Below are positions 1 to 6,266 of a DNA stretch of 10,392 nt, in pieces. The notes under the pieces were generated by a model, which was given only the letters and a program-made list of their open reading frames with translations, was not told the origin of the DNA and did no database searches. The stretch's first letter is position 1. Each line of letters opens with the position of its first letter. A program made the position numbers and the translations under genes. Source of the DNA: Chloroflexales bacterium (lineage in GTDB: Bacteria; Chloroflexota; Chloroflexia; Chloroflexales; Chloroflexaceae); contig JAAXUL010000205.1 of the NCBI GenBank assembly GCA_013336035.1, positions 1 to 10,392 on the forward strand, given 5' to 3'.

Positions 1-206
1 GTTGCTGTGGCGTGCTGCGGTCCCCGGTATATTGCATCCGCCCGCTCCGAGCGACAGGGTCGCACAGGATGGCGCTTTGCCTCGGCGCGCAGCATCCACA
101 ACAGGCGCAGCACTAGGCATTGCCCCTCGTGCCAGTGGCCGCAATGAATAACCCCGAGTTCACACCGCATTAATCGTCCGTTCAATGGGCCTTAACGCTT
201 CGCTGC

Positions 207-212
207 TATGAT
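207..212 (+). promoter_or_regulatory. candidate extended -10 promoter of the importer operon
   Basis: TATGAT at 207-212 matches five of six bases of the -10 consensus and is preceded by TG at 204-205 with one base between, which is the extended -10 form. No convincing -35 is seen at 16-18 bp upstream, which extended -10 promoters can tolerate. Transcription would begin near 219, inside a small dyad (GCGGG 215-219, CCCGC 224-228), leaving about 43 bases before the ATG at 262. The rest of 1-261 holds no gene I can support. Confidence 0.35.
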
Positions 213-261
213 GCGCGGGCAGACCCGCTGACGAACGTGGAGCGCCACGGCGTGCAAACCC

Positions 262-1224
262 ATGACGACCCACCAGGGAACCGTGGGAGAGTCGTGCGCC
301 GTCTTGTTGCCTATGGCCATCCCTCCGAAGCCTGCCCGAACCATCACTGCACGGGAGCGGCACGAGTGGCTCCTGTTTGCCCTGCTCGTTGGGCCGAACC
401 TGCTGCTCTTCGGCGTGTTCACCTACTGGCCCCTGCTCTACAACATCTATCTCAGCTTTATCCGCTGGAACTTCCTGCGCCCGCGCAAGCCCTTCGTCTG
501 GCTCGACAACTACCGTGATGTCTTCAGCAGCGCCCAGTTCTGGACGATCATGGGCAACACGCTGACCTTCACGGTCTGCTCGGTCGGGCTGACCTTGCTG
601 CTTGGCCTGAGCCTGGCCCTGTTGCTCAACCAACCCCTGCGCTACCGCAACACCGCGCGGGCGGTGCTTTTCTCGCCCACGGTGATGGCAGGCGCGGTGG
701 TGGCCGTGGTCTGGAGCTACATCTTCGACCCGCACTACGGCCTGATCGACAAGCTCCTCGGTCTGGTCGGGCTCAGCTCGCCCGACTGGCTGGGCACCAC
801 GGTCTGGGCCATGCCCGCGGTGATCATCGTCTACGTCTGGAAGAACCTGGGCTACGCCGTGGTGATCTACCTGGCGGGCCTCCAGGGCATCCCGCGCGAG
901 CTGTACGACGCAGCCCGCGTAGACGGCGCCGGCCCCTGGGCACGCTTCCGGCACGTTACGCTGCCCGGCCTCTCGCCCGTGGCCTTCTTCCTCTCTGTGA
1001 CCAGCATCCTCGCGACCTTCCAGTCGTTCGACATCATCAAGGTGCTCACCGACGGCGGCCCGGTGGACGCCACGAGCACGCTGATCTACCACCTCTACGA
1101 GCTGGGCTTTGTCTCGTATGACGCGGGCAAGGCCGGAGTGGTCGCGGTGGTGCTGTTCACGATCATGCTGGTGCTGACACTGATCCAGCTGCGCTACCTT
1201 GAGCGCCGCATCGCCTACGGATGA
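262..1224 (+). CDS. ugpA: ABC transporter permease, UgpA-like (MalF/UgpA type)
   Basis: Inner-membrane permease of a carbohydrate-type ABC importer, one of two transmembrane subunits that pair with the next gene. The 320-residue product has about six hydrophobic segments. Its permease EAA loop at residues 212-237 reads RELYDAARVDGAG followed by a conserved LPGL; this loop docks on the ATPase. The segment with GGPV-AT-TLIY-Y-GF near residues 265-283, then QLRYLERR at the C-terminus, matches my memory of E. coli UgpA, the sn-glycerol-3-phosphate importer permease. The start is uncertain: ATG 262 gives 320 residues, while ATG 313 gives 303 and an N-terminus closer to the family's usual length. 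Neither has a good ribosome binding site. The stop lies 4 bases before the next start, so the genes are co-transcribed. The permease family is certain; the glycerol-phosphate assignment rests on remembered similarity. Confidence 0.9.
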   Translation: MTTHQGTVGESCAVLLPMAIPPKPARTITARERHEWLLFALLVGPNLLLFGVFTYWPLLYNIYLSFIRWNFLRPRKPFVWLDNYRDVFSSAQFWTIMGNTLTFTVCSVGLTLLLGLSLALLLNQPLRYRNTARAVLFSPTVMAGAVVAVVWSYIFDPHYGLIDKLLGLVGLSSPDWLGTTVWAMPAVIIVYVWKNLGYAVVIYLAGLQGIPRELYDAARVDGAGPWARFRHVTLPGLSPVAFFLSVTSILATFQSFDIIKVLTDGGPVDATSTLIYHLYELGFVSYDAGKAGVVAVVLFTIMLVLTLIQLRYLERRIAYG

Positions 1225-1228
1225 GACT

Positions 1229-2122
1229 ATGGCACTGAGCGACGAGATGGTGCAGGCCGAGGGCCGCCCCGAAGAGTCCACCTGGCCCATCGAGCGGGCT
1301 CGGCCCGAGCAGCGCTGGCGGCTGGCCGGCTATCTGGGGATGGCGCTGGCCGTGCTGGTAGTGGGCCTGCCGGTCTACTGGACACTGATCGCGGCCTTCA
1401 AGACCACGGCCGAGATCTATGGTCCCCCCACCTGGGTGCCGGTGCGCCCAACCCTGGACAACTTCCCGGCAGCGTGGTCGGCGGCGCCCTTCGCCCGCTA
1501 CTACCTGAACAGCTTCATCACCACACTGGGCGGCATGGCCGCCGAGGTGACTCTGGCCGTCACCTCAGCCTATGCGCTGGCCTTCCTGCGCTTCCCGCGT
1601 AAGGATCTGGTGTTCTTGCTGCTGCTCGCCGCGCTGATGGTGCCGGTCGAGATCACGATTGTGCCCAACTATCTGACCGTGGCACGGCTGGGCTGGATCA
1701 ACACCTACGCCGGGATCATCATCCCCGGCGCGGCGATCGCCTACGGCACATTCCTGCTGCGACAGGCCTTCCTGGCGCTGCCCTACGAGGTGATCGAGGC
1801 CGCCCGTGTGGATGGCGCCGGCCACCTGCGCACTCTGGTGAGCGTGGTGCTGCCGATGGGCCAGCCCGCGATTGTGACCATGGCGCTGCTCTCGATGGTG
1901 GGGAAGTGGAACGACTTCCTCTGGCCGCTGATCGTCACCAACACCAACGAGATGCGCACGCTACCGATCGGGATCTACTGGCTACGCAATAGCGAGGGGG
2001 TCACGAACTGGGGCGTGGTGATGGCCGGCTCGCTCTTCCTGATCATCCCGGTCATGCTGGTCTTCCTCTGGGCCCAGCGCTATATCGTCGAGGGCATCGC
2101 CGCCGGCGCGGTCAAGGGCTGA
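1229..2122 (+). CDS. ugpE: ABC transporter permease, UgpE-like (MalG/UgpE type)
   Basis: Second membrane subunit of the importer. The product is 297 residues from ATG 1229, chosen over an in-frame TTG at 1199 because it clears the upstream stop by 4 bases and has a GGATGAG purine run at 1219-1225 at suitable distance. About 30 cytoplasmic residues precede the first membrane segment (about 34-55), and roughly six segments follow. The EAA loop is at 187-210 (YEVIEAARVDGAG then LPM). RFP-K at 121-125, LMVPVEI at 136-142, the GKWNDFLWPL segment at 225-234 and SEGVTNWGVVMAG at 255-267 resemble E. coli UgpE. It should heterodimerise with the preceding permease and use an ATPase encoded elsewhere, since none is in the window. 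Family certain; substrate inferred. Confidence 0.92.
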   Translation: MALSDEMVQAEGRPEESTWPIERARPEQRWRLAGYLGMALAVLVVGLPVYWTLIAAFKTTAEIYGPPTWVPVRPTLDNFPAAWSAAPFARYYLNSFITTLGGMAAEVTLAVTSAYALAFLRFPRKDLVFLLLLAALMVPVEITIVPNYLTVARLGWINTYAGIIIPGAAIAYGTFLLRQAFLALPYEVIEAARVDGAGHLRTLVSVVLPMGQPAIVTMALLSMVGKWNDFLWPLIVTNTNEMRTLPIGIYWLRNSEGVTNWGVVMAGSLFLIIPVMLVFLWAQRYIVEGIAAGAVKG

Positions 2123-2142
2123 TCCGCGGCGCCCTTACCCTA

Positions 2143-2178
2143 GCACGGCACCTCCGGGGGTGCGCGAGGCCCCCGTGC
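2143..2178 (+). other. GC-rich compound hairpin in the permease-binding protein gap
   Basis: The 94-base gap between the second permease and the binding protein can fold as an outer stem GCACGG (2143-2148) with CCGTGC (2173-2178) and an inner CCTC (2151-2154) with GAGG (2166-2169). Alternative pairings are CGGGGG (2155-2160) with CCCCCG (2170-2175), and GCACC (2148-2152) with GGTGC (2159-2163). There is no T-run after it, so it is not a clear terminator. A role in mRNA processing or in giving the binding protein higher expression than the permeases is inference. Confidence 0.35.
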
Positions 2179-2199
2179 GCATAAGATTTCCCGCATATC

Positions 2200-2206
2200 A
2201 AAGGAG
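2200..2206 (+). promoter_or_regulatory. ribosome binding site that decides the binding-protein start
   Basis: AAAGGAG at 2200-2206 lies 10 bases before ATG 2217 but only 1 base before the in-frame ATG 2208. This favours 2217 as the true start. It also argues against the longer frame opening at 2160, which would place the twin-arginine motif too far from the N-terminus. Confidence 0.7.
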
Positions 2207-2216
2207 CATGAGCCCA

Positions 2217-3629
2217 ATGGAGCAGCGCAAGCTGAGCCGCCGCCAGATGCTGAGCGTGCTGATGGCCGGGGGTGGCGCCGCCGCCCTGGCCGCCTGTGGC
2301 GCGCCCGCCGCGCAGTCGCCCACTGCCCCGCCCGAGGCCCCGACGACAGCCCCCGCCACGGCGGTCGCCGCCCCGACCGCGGCTCCCGCCGCGCCCACGG
2401 TGGTTAGCCAGACCGGCTCGACCGTGAATATTACCTACTGGGGCTCGTTCAGCGGCGCGCTCGGCGAGGCCGAGCAGGCGATGGTCAAGCGCTTCAACGA
2501 GTCGCAGCAAGAGGTTGTGGTCGAGTATCAGTTCCAGGGCACCTACGAGGAGACCGCCCAGAAGTTCACCGCGGGCCTCCAGGCCAACACCATCCCCGAT
2601 GTCCTGCCGCTCTCCGACGTCTGGTGGTTCGGCTTCTATGTGGCCGGCGCCATCGCCGAGCTCGACGGTCTGGCCAAGCAGGCCGGCGTCGACTTCGCCG
2701 ACTACGAGCCGGTGCTGCTCAACGAGGGCAAGCGCCAGAACAAGCAGTTCTGGATCCCCTTCGCCCGCTCGACGCCGCTGTTCTACTACAACAAGGATCT
2801 CTGGGCCGCCGCGGGCCTGCCCGACCGCACCCCTGAGACCTGGGCCGAGTTCAGCGAGTGGGCGCCCAAGCTGGTGAAGAAGGAGGGCGACAAGCTTTCG
2901 CAGGCCGCCTTCCTGCACCCCAACGGCGCCAGCTATATCGCCTGGCTCTTCCAGGGCGTCACCTGGCAGTACGGCGGCAAATACTCGACCCCCGACTTCA
3001 CGATGACGATGACCGACGAGAACACGCTGCGTGCCGCCCAGTTCTACCAGGACACGGCCAGGTCTCTCGGCTGGGCGACGCTGTCACAGGACGTCAACAA
3101 GGACTTCATCGGCGGCATCGGCGCGGCGACGATGGCCTCGACCGGCGGCCTCGCTGGCATTATGAAAAACGCGCCCTTCAAGGTCGGGGTCGGCTTTCTG
3201 CCCAAGGAGACGGCTTTCGGCTGCCCCACCGGCGGCGCCGGCCTGGCCATCCCGAGCGCCGCGCCCGACGAGAAGAAGCTCGCTGCGATGACGTATATCG
3301 CCTTCGCCACCAGCCCCGAACAGGCCGGCCAGTGGGCACGTGACACGGGCTACATGCCCGTGCGCATCAGCACCAAGCAGACGCCTGAGATGGTGAAGTT
3401 CTTCACCGACAACCCCAACTTTAAGACGGCGGTGGACCAGCTGCCGCTCACCCAGGCCCAGGACGCGGCCCGCGTCTTTGTGCGCAACGGCGACCAGATC
3501 ATTGGCAAGGGCCTGGAGCGGATCATCGTCAACGGCGAGGCCCCCAGCGCCGTCTTCGCCGACGTGAACGGCGAGCTGACGATGGCCGCCGAGCCGATCC
3601 TCGAGGACCTCAAGGCCATCGAGGGGTAG
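2217..3629 (+). CDS. ugpB: ABC transporter substrate-binding lipoprotein, UgpB-like
   Basis: Extracytoplasmic solute-binding protein that delivers substrate to the two preceding permeases. It has 470 residues, starting at ATG 2217. The N-terminus has SRRQML (residues 7-12), a twin-arginine-like motif, then a hydrophobic stretch and lipobox LAAC with Cys27 as the lipidation site. An Ala/Pro/Thr-rich linker runs to about residue 67, and the mature domain begins VNITYWGSFSG. Landmarks shared with E. coli UgpB as I remember it: QGTYEE (about 107-112), STP plus YYNKD (185-194), ASTGG (307-311), GGAGL (339-343) and TGYMP (377-381). An acidic ligand-region Glu of E. coli appears as Asp here (LSDVWW), and the C-terminal ligand Arg seems replaced near residues 426-429. 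The ligand may therefore be a glycerophosphodiester or another polar solute rather than glycerol-3-phosphate. Family secure; exact ligand uncertain. Confidence 0.9.
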   Translation: MEQRKLSRRQMLSVLMAGGGAAALAACGAPAAQSPTAPPEAPTTAPATAVAAPTAAPAAPTVVSQTGSTVNITYWGSFSGALGEAEQAMVKRFNESQQEVVVEYQFQGTYEETAQKFTAGLQANTIPDVLPLSDVWWFGFYVAGAIAELDGLAKQAGVDFADYEPVLLNEGKRQNKQFWIPFARSTPLFYYNKDLWAAAGLPDRTPETWAEFSEWAPKLVKKEGDKLSQAAFLHPNGASYIAWLFQGVTWQYGGKYSTPDFTMTMTDENTLRAAQFYQDTARSLGWATLSQDVNKDFIGGIGAATMASTGGLAGIMKNAPFKVGVGFLPKETAFGCPTGGAGLAIPSAAPDEKKLAAMTYIAFATSPEQAGQWARDTGYMPVRISTKQTPEMVKFFTDNPNFKTAVDQLPLTQAQDAARVFVRNGDQIIGKGLERIIVNGEAPSAVFADVNGELTMAAEPILEDLKAIEG

Positions 3630-3664
3630 CGACCGAGAACAATCGGGAAGCCCGAGCCAGGCAC

Positions 3665-3692
3665 AGAGGGAGGGTTCTCGGACCCTCCCTCT
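3665..3692. terminator. hairpin between the convergent importer operon and SDR gene
   Basis: AGAGGGAGGGT (3665-3675) and ACCCTCCCTCT (3682-3692) form a perfect 11-bp stem with a 6-base loop, 36 bases after the binding-protein stop and 57 bases after the SDR stop on the other strand. There is no T-run on either side, so it would act as a transcript-stabilising or T-less terminator in both directions. Confidence 0.7.
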
Positions 3693-3748
3693 ACGTAGTT
3701 GACACTTTACCAGGGGTCACGCGCGGCTTGCCGAGGCTGACCGCTCGC

Positions 3749-4492
3749 TTACCAGGGTAGGGGCTGCCCATCACGGAACAGGCCGCCGCTCGGGCCTGCA
3801 TCCGGCAGGAGTGCCGCCCAGACCACACTTGCCGCGCCCGCGGCGACGGGGCGAGCACCTATGGCCTCCATGCCCGGGGCCGTCGCCGTCAGGCCAGGAC
3901 AGACGGCATTGAGCAGGATGCCCGTGCCGGCGAGCTCCGCCGCGAATTTTGCCGTCAGCGCATTCAAGGCGGCCTTCGAGATGCCGTAGCTCGCCACCAC
4001 GCCCCCGCCGGTCGTGAGCCTAAACTGCGGGTCACCGTGGGAGCCGGCGCCGCTGGAGACGTTGACGATGCGGCCGTGCGGGCTGTTCCGGATCAGGGGC
4101 AGGAGGGCCTGGGTCACCCGCCAGGGGCCCAACAGGTTCGCCTCCAGCGTCGTGCGCACGGCCTGGAGGTCGGCAGTGGTCGCCGTTTCGCGCCAGTCAG
4201 CCACGGCGGCCGCATTGTTAATCAACACATCGAGCCGCCCATAGCGCTCGGTGAGGATGGCGACGAGTTGCTGCACACTTGTGTCGTCCGTCACATCCAG
4301 CGGGTACGGGTGGACGTCGAGCCCCGCGTCGATGAGCGGCTGGGCGGCCTCCGCCGCTCGGGCCTGGTCCCGCGCGGTGAGCAGCACGGTCATCCCCTGC
4401 TCCGCCAGCTGGCGGCAGACGGCGAACCCGATCCCCTCGCGGCGCCCGACCCCGGTGACCAGTGCAATGGGCGTAGCGTGCTGCCCCGTCAT
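3749..4492 (-). CDS. short-chain dehydrogenase/reductase (classical SDR)
   Basis: NAD(P)-dependent oxidoreductase of the classical SDR family, 247 residues, the usual length. A Rossmann fold is shown by the cofactor loop TGVGRREGIG at 13-22, a variant of TGxxxGxG. Acidic Asp66 follows in the LDVTD motif, NNAA is at 92-95 and Asn119 lies in the active-site helix. Catalytic Ser is at 146-147 in VNVSSG and the YGISK motif gives Tyr169 and Lys173, so the tetrad is complete. Arg41 after the second strand (TAR) suggests preference for NADP(H). PG at 220-221 region and a short C-terminus are typical. The loop resembles carbonyl-reductase-like SDRs, but the substrate cannot be read. The start at ATG 4492 has a strong AAGGAG 5 bases away. 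The gene diverges from the TetR gene across a 182-bp dyad-rich region, so control by that regulator is plausible. Confidence 0.92.
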   Translation of the reverse strand: MTGQHATPIALVTGVGRREGIGFAVCRQLAEQGMTVLLTARDQARAAEAAQPLIDAGLDVHPYPLDVTDDTSVQQLVAILTERYGRLDVLINNAAAVADWRETATTADLQAVRTTLEANLLGPWRVTQALLPLIRNSPHGRIVNVSSGAGSHGDPQFRLTTGGGVVASYGISKAALNALTAKFAAELAGTGILLNAVCPGLTATAPGMEAIGARPVAAGAASVVWAALLPDAGPSGGLFRDGQPLPW

Positions 4493-4497
4493 AGCGT

Positions 4498-4503
4498 CTC
4501 CTT
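4498..4503 (-). promoter_or_regulatory. ribosome binding site of the SDR gene
   Basis: On the minus strand AAGGAG occupies 4503-4498, 5 bases before the ATG at 4492-4490. It fixes the start of the SDR gene. Confidence 0.85.
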
Positions 4504-4552
4504 CCTCTCGTACGCACCATCACAACGAGCCAAACTCCCTCACGAGCTAGCT

Positions 4553-4558
4553 ATTGTA
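4553..4558 (-). promoter_or_regulatory. candidate -10 element of the SDR promoter
   Basis: Read on the minus strand, TACAAT at 4558-4553 matches five of six bases of TATAAT. A weak -35 (TCGCAA, 4581-4576) sits 17 bp upstream. Transcription would start near 4546, about 54 bases before the SDR ATG. The palindrome GCCCGATCGGGC at 4559-4570 sits directly against this -10, inside the spacer, which is where a repressor would block the promoter. Confidence 0.4.
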
Positions 4559-4570
4559 GCCCGATCGGGC
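4559..4570. promoter_or_regulatory. perfect 12-bp palindrome, candidate operator
   Basis: GCCCGATCGGGC is a perfect two-fold palindrome between the SDR and TetR genes, abutting the candidate SDR -10. It is unrelated in sequence to the larger inverted repeat at 4638-4672, so it may serve a second regulator. Further dyads lie close by: AGCTAGCT (4545-4552), GTTGCG with CGCAAC (4575-4580, 4585-4590), and GCAACG with CGTTGC (4586-4591, 4601-4606). Confidence 0.4.
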
Positions 4571-4611
4571 GCCGGTTGCGAGACCGCAACGCTGCTTCAC
4601 CGTTGCAGCAA

Positions 4612-4640
4612 TGGACTGGCGCGGGCTGGTTGACTATACT
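4612..4640 (+). promoter_or_regulatory. candidate promoter of the tetR-polyferredoxin operon
   Basis: TGGACT at 4612-4617 (four of six -35 bases) and TATACT at 4635-4640 (five of six -10 bases) are separated by exactly 17 bp. Transcription would begin near 4647. The -10 overlaps the left arm of the inverted repeat at 4638-4672, as expected for an autorepressed TetR promoter. Confidence 0.55.
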
Positions 4641-4672
4641 GAACACTGTAAAGTAGAAGAACAATGTTCAGT
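4638..4672. promoter_or_regulatory. large inverted repeat, likely TetR operator
   Basis: ACTGAACACTGT at 4638-4649 and ACAATGTTCAGT at 4661-4672 are inverted copies matching at 11 of 12 bases, separated by 11 bases. The arms cover the candidate -10, the predicted transcription start and the leader, ending 2 bases before the regulator's first ATG. TetR proteins commonly repress their own gene through such dyads. The centre-to-centre arm distance is 23 bp, about two helical turns, so two dimers could bind the same face. Which protein binds it is inferred from position only. Confidence 0.65.
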
Positions 4673-4674
4673 CA

Positions 4675-5322
4675 ATGAACGGTGAGCGCATGGACAAACC
4701 TGTCCTGGCCAGCCCCTCCTCAAGCGCGGCAAGGCGGGCCCAGGCCCGCGCCGATCTGCGCGCGAAGATCCTGGCCGCCGCCGCCGAGCTGTTTGTCGCC
4801 GGAGGCTACCAGGGCCTCTCGATGCGCCAGCTCGCCGAGCGCATCGGCTACACGGCCCCGACGATCTACCTCTACTTCGCCAACAAAGATGCGTTGCTCT
4901 TCGCCCTGCTCGAGGAGGGCTACAACGAGCTTGGCGAGCGCCTGGCGGCGGTCGCGGCGGCTGAGCCTGTGCCCATCGCCCGCCTCGCCGCGCTCGGCCG
5001 GGAGTATGTGGCCTTCGGCCGTGAGCGCCCGATGCACTACCAGCTCATGTTCATGCAACGCGCCGACTTCCTCCAGGCGCGGCTGGCCGCCCGCGCCAAC
5101 CGGGTAGACCCCCTGGCGGTGCTGCAGGAGGCGGTGGCCGCGGCTGCGAGCGCCGGGGCGATCCGTGCCGCAGACCCCCAGGTGATCACCCTGTCCCTCT
5201 GGGCCGCGGTCCACGGCCTGGTCGGGCTGCTTCTGATCGGCCCGCCGCTGCCCGAGGAGCAGATCCGCGCCCTCGTCGACACCACCATTGCAGCGATGCT
5301 CGCCGGTCTCACCCACGCCTGA
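4675..5322 (+). CDS. TetR-family transcriptional regulator
   Basis: DNA-binding ligand-responsive repressor, 215 residues, normal length for TetR. The N-terminal three-helix domain spans about 28-75: helix one (LRAKILAAAAELFVAGGY), then the helix-turn-helix at 48-68 containing LSMRQLAERIGYTAPTIYLYF, followed by the signature NKDALLFALL. The C-terminal ligand and dimer domain has no strict signature; AAVHGLVGLLL near 181-191 resembles the WHG-type C-terminal domain seen in some TetR proteins. The start is either ATG 4675 or ATG 4690; the second has a weak GGTGAG 3 bases ahead, and both keep the whole DNA-binding domain. It is divergent from the SDR gene and lies upstream of the polyferredoxin gene in one operon, so both are its likely targets. 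The inducer is unknown. Confidence 0.93.
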   Translation: MNGERMDKPVLASPSSSAARRAQARADLRAKILAAAAELFVAGGYQGLSMRQLAERIGYTAPTIYLYFANKDALLFALLEEGYNELGERLAAVAAAEPVPIARLAALGREYVAFGRERPMHYQLMFMQRADFLQARLAARANRVDPLAVLQEAVAAAASAGAIRAADPQVITLSLWAAVHGLVGLLLIGPPLPEEQIRALVDTTIAAMLAGLTHA

Positions 5323-5327
5323 AGGAG
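5322..5327 (+). promoter_or_regulatory. ribosome binding site of the polyferredoxin gene, overlapping the tetR stop
   Basis: AAGGAG at 5322-5327 begins on the last base of the tetR stop codon and is 6 bases before ATG 5334. This tight arrangement indicates translational coupling of the two genes. Confidence 0.85.
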
Positions 5328-5333
5328 ATACCT

Positions 5334-6131
5334 ATGGGCAAACGGCGTCCCCTCCGCCAGCGCGTCCGCTCCCTGAGCCTGCTGGTGTCCTGGCTGCTCT
5401 TCCCGCTGACCATCTTCTACTTCTCGCCGTACCTGATCGTCGCGGCGGCAGCCATGGGAACGATCAACGGCAGCTTCATCGTCTTCGGCCTGATGCTGCT
5501 CGCCGCCCTCGTCTTCGGCCGGGCCTACTGCGGTTGGGTCTGCCCGGCCGCCGGTCTGCAGGAGGCCGCTGAGGCCATCAACCCGGCCCCTGTGCCTGGC
5601 TGGCTTGGCAGGGTCAAGTGGGTGATCTGGGGCCTCTGGATGGCCCTGATCGCCGCGCTGGCCATCCTGTCTGGGGGCTACCGCCGGGTCGATGTGCTCT
5701 TCAGCCTCGACGGTGGGGTCTCCTACAGCGCGCCCAGCTGGTACGCGATCTACCTTGGGGTGAACGGCCTGGCCCTGGGCCTGGCCGCCTTCGCGGGCCG
5801 GCGCGGCTTCTGCCACGCGGCCTGCTGGATGGCGCCGTTCATGGTCCTTGGCCGGCGCCTGGGCGATGGGCTGCGCCTGCCGGGCCTACGCCTGCGCGCT
5901 GACCCGGGGTGGTGCACCGGCTGCCAGACCTGCACCCGCGGCTGCCCGATGACCCTGCCCGTAGCCCATCTGGTGCAGGCGGGCGACCTGCGGAGCGATG
6001 ATTGTATCCTCTGCGGCACCTGCGTGGACAGCTGCACGCATGGGGTTATCAGCTTCACCTTCGGCGGACCCGTGGCGACAGCAACTCCTGCGAGAGCTCA
6101 GACCCCCGATGCAGGACCACGGGCGTCTTGA
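5334..6131 (+). CDS. NapH/CcoG-type membrane 4Fe-4S polyferredoxin
   Basis: Integral membrane iron-sulfur protein, 265 residues, expected to pass electrons between the membrane and soluble partners. Four hydrophobic segments are seen at about 14-40, 47-62, 96-113 and 136-154. Two cytosol-facing cysteine pairs follow the second and fourth: GRAYCGWVCP (Cys66, Cys70) and GFCHAACWMAPF (Cys160, Cys164), the CxxxC signatures of NapH-like proteins. The C-terminal domain carries two ferredoxin motifs: CTGCQTCTRGCP (Cys194, 197, 200, 204) and CILCGTCVDSC (Cys224, 227, 230, 234). The second lacks the usual Pro after its last Cys. About 20 low-complexity residues end the protein. It is close to NapH in topology and length, but no nap genes are nearby; instead it is coupled to a TetR gene. 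A role in redox sensing, or in supplying electrons to an induced reductase, is inference. Confidence 0.9.
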   Translation: MGKRRPLRQRVRSLSLLVSWLLFPLTIFYFSPYLIVAAAAMGTINGSFIVFGLMLLAALVFGRAYCGWVCPAAGLQEAAEAINPAPVPGWLGRVKWVIWGLWMALIAALAILSGGYRRVDVLFSLDGGVSYSAPSWYAIYLGVNGLALGLAAFAGRRGFCHAACWMAPFMVLGRRLGDGLRLPGLRLRADPGWCTGCQTCTRGCPMTLPVAHLVQAGDLRSDDCILCGTCVDSCTHGVISFTFGGPVATATPARAQTPDAGPRAS

Positions 6132-6167
6132 ACTCGAACGCTACGGCAAGAACTGTGGAGCTGAACA

Positions 6168-6204
6168 AATGGCCCGGGGAGGCACAGAGCCTCCCCGGGC
6201 CATT
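6168..6204. terminator. strong hairpin between convergent polyferredoxin and nucleotidase genes
   Basis: AATGGCCCGGGGAGGC (6168-6183) and GCCTCCCCGGGCCATT (6189-6204) make a perfect 16-bp stem with a 5-base loop. With one bulged A the pairing extends by a few more bases on each side. On the minus strand the stem is followed by TTTGTT, a partial T-run, so it suits the nucleotidase gene at least as well as the polyferredoxin operon. A small dyad CGTAAC/GTTACG (6243-6257) lies between it and the nucleotidase stop. Confidence 0.8.
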
Positions 6205-6266
6205 GTGCTGACCCTTGCGGGGGCCGTGGGCAGCGGCGAAAACGTAACTCGGTTACGAATCTTGTC

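Noticed and set aside
1..122. Frames open to the left edge, including a minus-strand frame of about 40 codons from an ATG near 122
   Set aside because: The translations show no hydrophobic pattern, motif or ribosome binding site that would separate them from chance in GC-rich DNA.
155..190. TTCACA (159-164) with TTCAAT (181-186) as a promoter of the importer operon
   Set aside because: Spacing of 16 is acceptable but both boxes are weak; the extended -10 at 204-212 is the better candidate.
1199..1228. TTG start for the second permease, overlapping the first
   Set aside because: ATG 1229 has a better-placed purine run and clears the upstream stop by 4 bases; the extra 10 residues look like read-through of the upstream C-terminus.
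160..1290. A 376-codon minus-strand frame over the first permease
   Set aside because: Low-complexity Arg/Gln/His/Glu composition antisense to a clear six-segment permease; a codon-bias shadow.
2112..2918. A 268-codon minus-strand frame over the binding-protein gene
   Set aside because: Antisense to the lipoprotein signal, linker and ligand domain; no recognisable motif and Gly/Arg-rich repeats mirror the Ala/Pro linker codons.
4668..4675. TTGACT on the minus strand as the -35 of the SDR promoter
   Set aside because: The partner at 17 bp (TTTACA) is a poor -10 and would leave a leader of about 150 bases; TACAAT at 4558-4553 fits better.
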